Positions 60,172 through 64,000 of a DNA stretch of 64,000 bases are shown here, in pieces. Both the position numbers and the translations under genes were made by a program. Every line of letters begins with the position of its first letter. Position 1 is the stretch's first letter. The notes under the pieces are model-generated. The model had not been told where the DNA came from, searched no databases, and saw only the letters and a program-made list of their open reading frames with translations. The stretch comes from CAXXHQ01 sp963665265 (GTDB taxonomy: Bacteria; Planctomycetota; Planctomycetia; Pirellulales; Thermoguttaceae), in contig OY762224.2 of NCBI GenBank assembly GCA_963665265.2, positions 1,116,001 through 1,180,000 of the forward strand. Reading direction: 5' to 3'.

Positions 60172-60732
60172 TTATTTAAACGGATCGTCCGCGATTCCGT
60201 CGATGGGACGATCAAGGGGATCGGCTTTCGTCGGGACTTCGTCGGGAGAGGCCGGGCGGATAACGGCCCGTTTTCCGCGAATTTGGAGGACGATGACCAT
60301 TTGCCCCGCCTCGATCGCCGCTCCTTCGCTAACCGCTTCGACGTTTCGGCCATCGACGACGACGATTCCGCCAGGCATCATTTTGGTTTTTGTTTTACCG
60401 ATTTTCCCCGGCAGGGATTGCATCCAAGACTTAGCGGGATCGTCAGGAAGGACATCCTCCTCCGTAGGGACGGACAGCATGACGCGGCGTCCAATCGCCG
60501 TTTTCGGCCACCATTTCAGGCCGAGGACGATCATTGTCGGAACGCCGACGGCCGTGATGATGAGAAAACTAGTGCCAAGCAGGGCGCTTTCGTAAAAGGC
60601 GACTACCACACCGGCCACGAGCGCAAGGCCGGATAAGACGGCTAAGAGCCCGGCCGACGGGAAGAACAATTCGAGAAACCCGAGGCAAAGCCCGACGACG
60701 AGCAAGATTATGGCCCAAACCCAAGTCATCAT
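60172..60732 (-). CDS. NfeD-family membrane protein
   Basis: A 186-residue protein with three to four membrane helices in the first 85 residues (WAIILLVVGLCLGFLELFFPSAGLL and following) and a C-terminal OB-fold domain (about 115-175: GKIGKTKTKMMPGGIVVVDGRNVEAVSEG) of the NfeD type. NfeD proteins act with flotillins in membrane organisation. It lacks the ClpP-like protease domain of long NfeD proteins. It lies 170 bases upstream of floA on the same strand. Confidence 0.85.
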   Translation of the reverse strand: MMTWVWAIILLVVGLCLGFLELFFPSAGLLAVLSGLALVAGVVVAFYESALLGTSFLIITAVGVPTMIVLGLKWWPKTAIGRRVMLSVPTEEDVLPDDPAKSWMQSLPGKIGKTKTKMMPGGIVVVDGRNVEAVSEGAAIEAGQMVIVLQIRGKRAVIRPASPDEVPTKADPLDRPIDGIADDPFK

Positions 60733-61056
60733 AGGCGTTTTTAATCCGGATTAGCGGCTATTCGGTAAGGAAAGCAGTGCGATCGCCCTGAAATACTCCG
60801 AAGAAAGCCGGGCAAAGTTATGATCCCCCCATTGTACCGGATTTTCAAGGAAAGCAAGAGGCGGCGATTGACGCAGGCGCCAACTCTTTTATTGCGGAAA
60901 ATACAGCAATGGGTTAGACTAAACTGCCTAGTCGTCCTTGTTTCCGTGTTTTTTGTCTTACGTTTATTGCCTTCTATGCAATAACGCACCAGATACCCGA
61001 TTGACAATCGGCTTCAAGAACGCGAATTTCCGCTACATGAATTCAGGAGCCAAGCA
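60733..61056. other. intergenic region between nfeD and a PEP-CTERM gene
   Basis: About 320 bases between divergent genes, with a T- and A-rich stretch near 60920-60990 where promoters would be expected. AGGAGCCAAGCA directly before 61057 is the ribosome-binding site of the PEP-CTERM gene. No other element was identified. Confidence 0.55.
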
Positions 61057-62199
61057 ATGAAGTTAGCATTCCACGCATTCGTTATCGCTTTAATCGCCAT
61101 AGTAACGACGGAATCGGTCGAGGCGGGCCAGATTACGTCGACGCCGTTCTCGGCGGGCAATTTGGTCGTCTATCGAGTCGGCGACGGCGTGACGAGCTTG
61201 AGTAGTTCGGCCTCGCAGGTCTATTTGGACGAATACACGACTTCGGGCGTTCTGGTTCAATCGGTGGCGGCGCCCTCGAGCGGACTCGATTCGTTCGTGG
61301 CGAGCGGAACCGCGACTTCGGAAGGAATGATAACGCTTTCGGCGGACGGAAGCTGCTTAGTGTTCACCGGGTATAACGCCGCGCTCGGAACGGCGAAGAT
61401 CGCATCGACGACCGGGGCCGCCGCTGCTCGCGTCGTTGCAACGGTTGACGCATCCGGAAACCTCGTAACTCGAAAATTAGGTACCGCTTCGTTTAGCGGC
61501 AACAATATCCGCGGCGCGGCTAGCACGAACGGCGAAGATGTTTGGGTATCGGGCGGGGCGACGCCCGGATTGGCCTATTTGCAAATGTCCGGTTCCGGCG
61601 AAACGCAAGTTAGCTCGAGTTTGACGAACGTTCGCGGAGCGGAAATTTTCGGCGGTCAACTCTACGCCTCCTCTAGCTCCGGCTCGTACAAAGGAGTCAA
61701 TACGGTCGGAAGCGGTTTGGCGACTACTTCCGGACAAACAGCGATTCTGAGCGCGGCTTCGTCGAATCCCAACGCTTTCTTTCTCGCCGATTTAGACGCC
61801 GGCGTCGCGGGCTTTGATACGATGTACGTTGCGGATGACGGAGTAGGCTTGGAGAAGTTCGCTTTGGTCGGAGGCTCATGGACGTTGGTCGGCTCGATCG
61901 GTTCGGCCGCCGATACCTACCGCGGATTGACCGGCGTCGTGTCCGGAGGAACCGTCACGCTCTATGCGACCACATACGGCGGAGGCTCCGCGACCGGCGG
62001 AGGAAAACTCGTCGCCGTGAGCGATTCGAGCGGTTACGACATGGCTATTAACGGCTCGGCGACCGTCCTAGCGACGGCTTCGAACTATACGGCGTTTCGC
62101 GGCGTCGCCTTCGCCCCGAGCGCCGTACCGGAACCCGCGACGATCGTCATGCTCGGGCTGGCTCTGGTTGGGGCGTTGTTCGGAGTTCGCCGCAGATAA
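61057..62199 (+). CDS. PEP-CTERM protein with beta-propeller-like repeats
   Basis: A 380-residue exported protein. The signal peptide is MKLAFHAFVIALIAIVTTES; the body is Ser/Gly/Thr-rich with repeated strands (LVVYRVGDG, GENVWVSGG-like, YVADDGVGLEKFALVGGSWTLVG) resembling a beta-propeller. The C-terminus AVPEPATIVMLGLALVGALFGVRRR is a standard PEP-CTERM signal. It is probably displayed outside the cell after exosortase processing. It is unrelated in its core to the two PEP-CTERM paralogues at 40 kb. Confidence 0.82.
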   Translation: MKLAFHAFVIALIAIVTTESVEAGQITSTPFSAGNLVVYRVGDGVTSLSSSASQVYLDEYTTSGVLVQSVAAPSSGLDSFVASGTATSEGMITLSADGSCLVFTGYNAALGTAKIASTTGAAAARVVATVDASGNLVTRKLGTASFSGNNIRGAASTNGEDVWVSGGATPGLAYLQMSGSGETQVSSSLTNVRGAEIFGGQLYASSSSGSYKGVNTVGSGLATTSGQTAILSAASSNPNAFFLADLDAGVAGFDTMYVADDGVGLEKFALVGGSWTLVGSIGSAADTYRGLTGVVSGGTVTLYATTYGGGSATGGGKLVAVSDSSGYDMAINGSATVLATASNYTAFRGVAFAPSAVPEPATIVMLGLALVGALFGVRRR

Positions 62200-62231
62200 C
62201 TCTTGCGGAGTAATGATTCGGATATTTCGTT

Positions 62232-62265
62232 CGGCCCGGCGATAAAAAACGCCGGGCCGATCGCG
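62232..62265 (+). terminator. terminator-like hairpin after the PEP-CTERM gene
   Basis: A perfect 10-base stem CGGCCCGGCG / CGCCGGGCCG (62232-62241 and 62250-62259) with an A-rich loop. The following sequence ATCGCGTTCTTG is only weakly T-rich. Confidence 0.55.
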
Positions 62266-62414
62266 TTCTTGGTTAGATATATGGTTTGCTTCGATTATGA
62301 GTTCGGCGGACCGAGGCGGCGGGCGTTTGTGAGTTCTTCTGAATGAAGTTACAATAAGTGGGGCTCTTCTTGCCGCCGTTTTCATTACACGTGAGCGTTC
62401 GCATTGTTGCGCCG

Positions 62415-64000
62415 ATGAAAAAAAATCGCAGAATAAAACTGGCTCGCAAGGCCGACGCCCCGCCTGCATCGTCACCGCTTCAGAAGAAGCGGGCGCTCGC
62501 GATTCCGCCTTCGGCGCGTCGAGTAGCCCTCGCCTTATTTCCGCCGCGAACGGTTTTGTATCTGGCGTTTTTCGCCTGGTATTTGTCGTCGTTCGTCGAC
62601 GTGCGGCTCGTCTTCCAATATCGCGATCGGCTTTTTCTTTGGAATCAGCGTTTTTTCACCGATTTTCTCGGCGAGCCGGGATCTTTGTTGGATTGGGCGG
62701 ATCGACTTTACGTTCAGTTGTGTTATTTCGGCTGGCCGGGCGTCGCGTTTCTCGTCGCCGCGGCTTGGCTCGTTTTCATTGCGACCGATCGGTTCATGAG
62801 CGCGGTCGGAAAGTCGAACGTCGAACGCGCCTGGGTCGTTCCGGCGCTGATCCTGACGGCGTCGTGCTGCGGGTATAATTATCCGGCTTCGGCGGCGGTC
62901 GGCCTGGCGGCGGCTATGCTGGGGGCGACCGCCTTCGCTTATTGCCCGGCGAAAAGCACGCTGTTGCGTTCGTTTCTTTTCGCGGCGATTTCCCTTCCGT
63001 TATATTATGCGGTCGGCGAGGCGTATTACGTTTTCACCGCCTGCTCGGTGATTTACGAAGCGATGACCGAGCGGCGCCGGCAATTGTGCGGAGTTATATT
63101 AGTCGTCGCGGTCGCCGTGATTTTCGGGTTGAACTTTTTTTCGGCTCGTTACGAGTTGGGCACGCATCATTTTCAAAGATCAATGGCGGAAGCGACTTTG
63201 GATTGGCGAACGGTCGTTCTGTACGCTTATTATCCGATTTGCGCGATTTTCGTCTCGCTTTATGATCGCATCGTCGCGGCGGCGAAGAATGTCGGAATAC
63301 GATTGTTCCAACTGAGCGGTTGGAGTTTTTCCTTCGGACGAAAGAAAGGAATTGCTTCGGAAGCCGGAGGTTTAACGGCCGGCTCCGAACTGCGGGAATG
63401 GCTTCGACAATTTTTTTGGGTCGGAGAGACCGCCGTCGTTCTCTTTTTGACGGTTTGCGCCGGATTCGTTTTTTGGGATCCGTCCATTAAATCCGTTCTG
63501 GAAATGCAACGCTTCGTCGAGGAGGAGCGTTGGGACGACGCGTTGGAGCTGGCGAAAAATCTTCCTTTTACTTATTACACGCATTCGGTGAACGCAGACG
63601 TGAATTTCGCGCTGTATAAAAAAGGGCGATTGTCTTCTGACATGTTCTCCTATCCGCAAGTCCTGATGACCCGTCCGCAACAAACGAAGCTATCGTTCGA
63701 CATGCTGCGTCAGCCGAGCGATGTGCTCTTGGAAGCGGGACGAGTGAACGAAGCGGAGCGGTTTAATTTTGAAATATTAGAGATGTGGACTTCCGGCGCG
63801 GCGTACAAACGTCTTGCGTGGACGCGGATGATCAAAGGAGAGGTCGCTGCGGCGAAGACGTTCCTTAACGTGCTGCGAGACGATCTAATATGGAGCGATT
63901 GGGCGGAGAAATATTTGCGACGGCTTGAGGTCGATCCGGCTTTGGCGAGCGATTCGGAGATTCAACGTATTCGTTCTCTGGCTCCGCCCGAGGACGACAT
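62415..64000 (+). CDS. DUF6057-like membrane protein, N-terminal part
   Basis: An open frame from ATG 62415 that runs off the window: 528 complete codons with no stop. A basic N-terminus is followed by about eight to ten membrane helices (TVLYLAFFAWYLSSFVDV, WPGVAFLVAAAWLVFIATD, LCGVILVVAVAVIFGLNFF, VVLFLTVCAGFVFW and others). A soluble part follows, with VEEERWDDALELAKNLPF and VNADVNFALYKKGRLSSDM, a TPR-like layout also seen in DUF6057 proteins. The function is unknown. The frame reads through coherent hydrophobic and soluble blocks, which supports it as a real gene. Confidence 0.75.
   Translation, partial: MKKNRRIKLARKADAPPASSPLQKKRALAIPPSARRVALALFPPRTVLYLAFFAWYLSSFVDVRLVFQYRDRLFLWNQRFFTDFLGEPGSLLDWADRLYVQLCYFGWPGVAFLVAAAWLVFIATDRFMSAVGKSNVERAWVVPALILTASCCGYNYPASAAVGLAAAMLGATAFAYCPAKSTLLRSFLFAAISLPLYYAVGEAYYVFTACSVIYEAMTERRRQLCGVILVVAVAVIFGLNFFSARYELGTHHFQRSMAEATLDWRTVVLYAYYPICAIFVSLYDRIVAAAKNVGIRLFQLSGWSFSFGRKKGIASEAGGLTAGSELREWLRQFFWVGETAVVLFLTVCAGFVFWDPSIKSVLEMQRFVEEERWDDALELAKNLPFTYYTHSVNADVNFALYKKGRLSSDMFSYPQVLMTRPQQTKLSFDMLRQPSDVLLEAGRVNEAERFNFEILEMWTSGAAYKRLAWTRMIKGEVAAAKTFLNVLRDDLIWSDWAEKYLRRLEVDPALASDSEIQRIRSLAPPEDD

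Overview
The window looks like chromosomal DNA of a planctomycete, probably of the Pirellulales type. The signs are PEP-CTERM proteins with a VPEP motif, a BBP7-type outer-membrane barrel, a tandem-fused UvrA of about 2,340 residues, DUF6677 and Minf_1886 family proteins, and secreted GH27 and GH78 glycosidases. Genes lie on both strands in short operons. I see no rRNA, tRNA, CRISPR array, phage gene or intact insertion sequence.

Layout. 1-8.3 kb: end of an amino-acid permease, a small PilZ-like pair, a URO-D-fold protein, two small membrane proteins, a secreted alpha-galactosidase, an HtrA-like protease and a PaaK/CapK-like adenylating enzyme. 8.6-22.9 kb: an arsenic/thiol island of three leftward operons. 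Operon 1 is arsR, small thioredoxin, DGC (ArsE-like) protein, two ArsF-like thioredoxins, ArsG-like permease and ArsP-like permease. Operon 2 is arsR, arsC, acr3. Operon 3 has two paralogous secreted proteins with two thioredoxin-like lobes and Cys-Gly-Pro tails, followed by a MacB-type ABC permease and ATPase. A rightward chemoreceptor and cheW gene sit between operons 1 and 2. Each of the three operons has a recognisable -35/-10 promoter, and the two headed by arsR carry an inverted repeat over the -10.

23-38 kb: tsaD, a giant VWA/STN-like secreted protein with a Met-Gly repeat, an SDR oxidoreductase, a lipoyl-like domain without its lysine, a CBM9-like protein and the fused uvrA. 38-46 kb: BBP7 barrel, two tandem PEP-CTERM paralogues, a metallophosphatase, a Cys-rich lipoprotein and protoporphyrinogen oxidase, then a 785-base intergenic stretch full of palindromic repeats. 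46-64 kb: a DUF11 surface protein broken by one apparent base deletion, murJ, GH78 rhamnosidase, thyX, a parA-like gene, a Minf_1886 gene overlapping a 34-residue membrane microprotein, ricT, a floA/nfeD membrane-domain operon, another PEP-CTERM protein and the start of a DUF6057-like membrane protein that runs off the window.

The most promising unexplained system is operon 3 of the arsenic island: secreted, apparently redox-inactive thioredoxin-like proteins with metal-binding-looking tails, transcribed with a MacB-like exporter. Its role is inference from position and tails. All calls were made by reading sequence without database searches.
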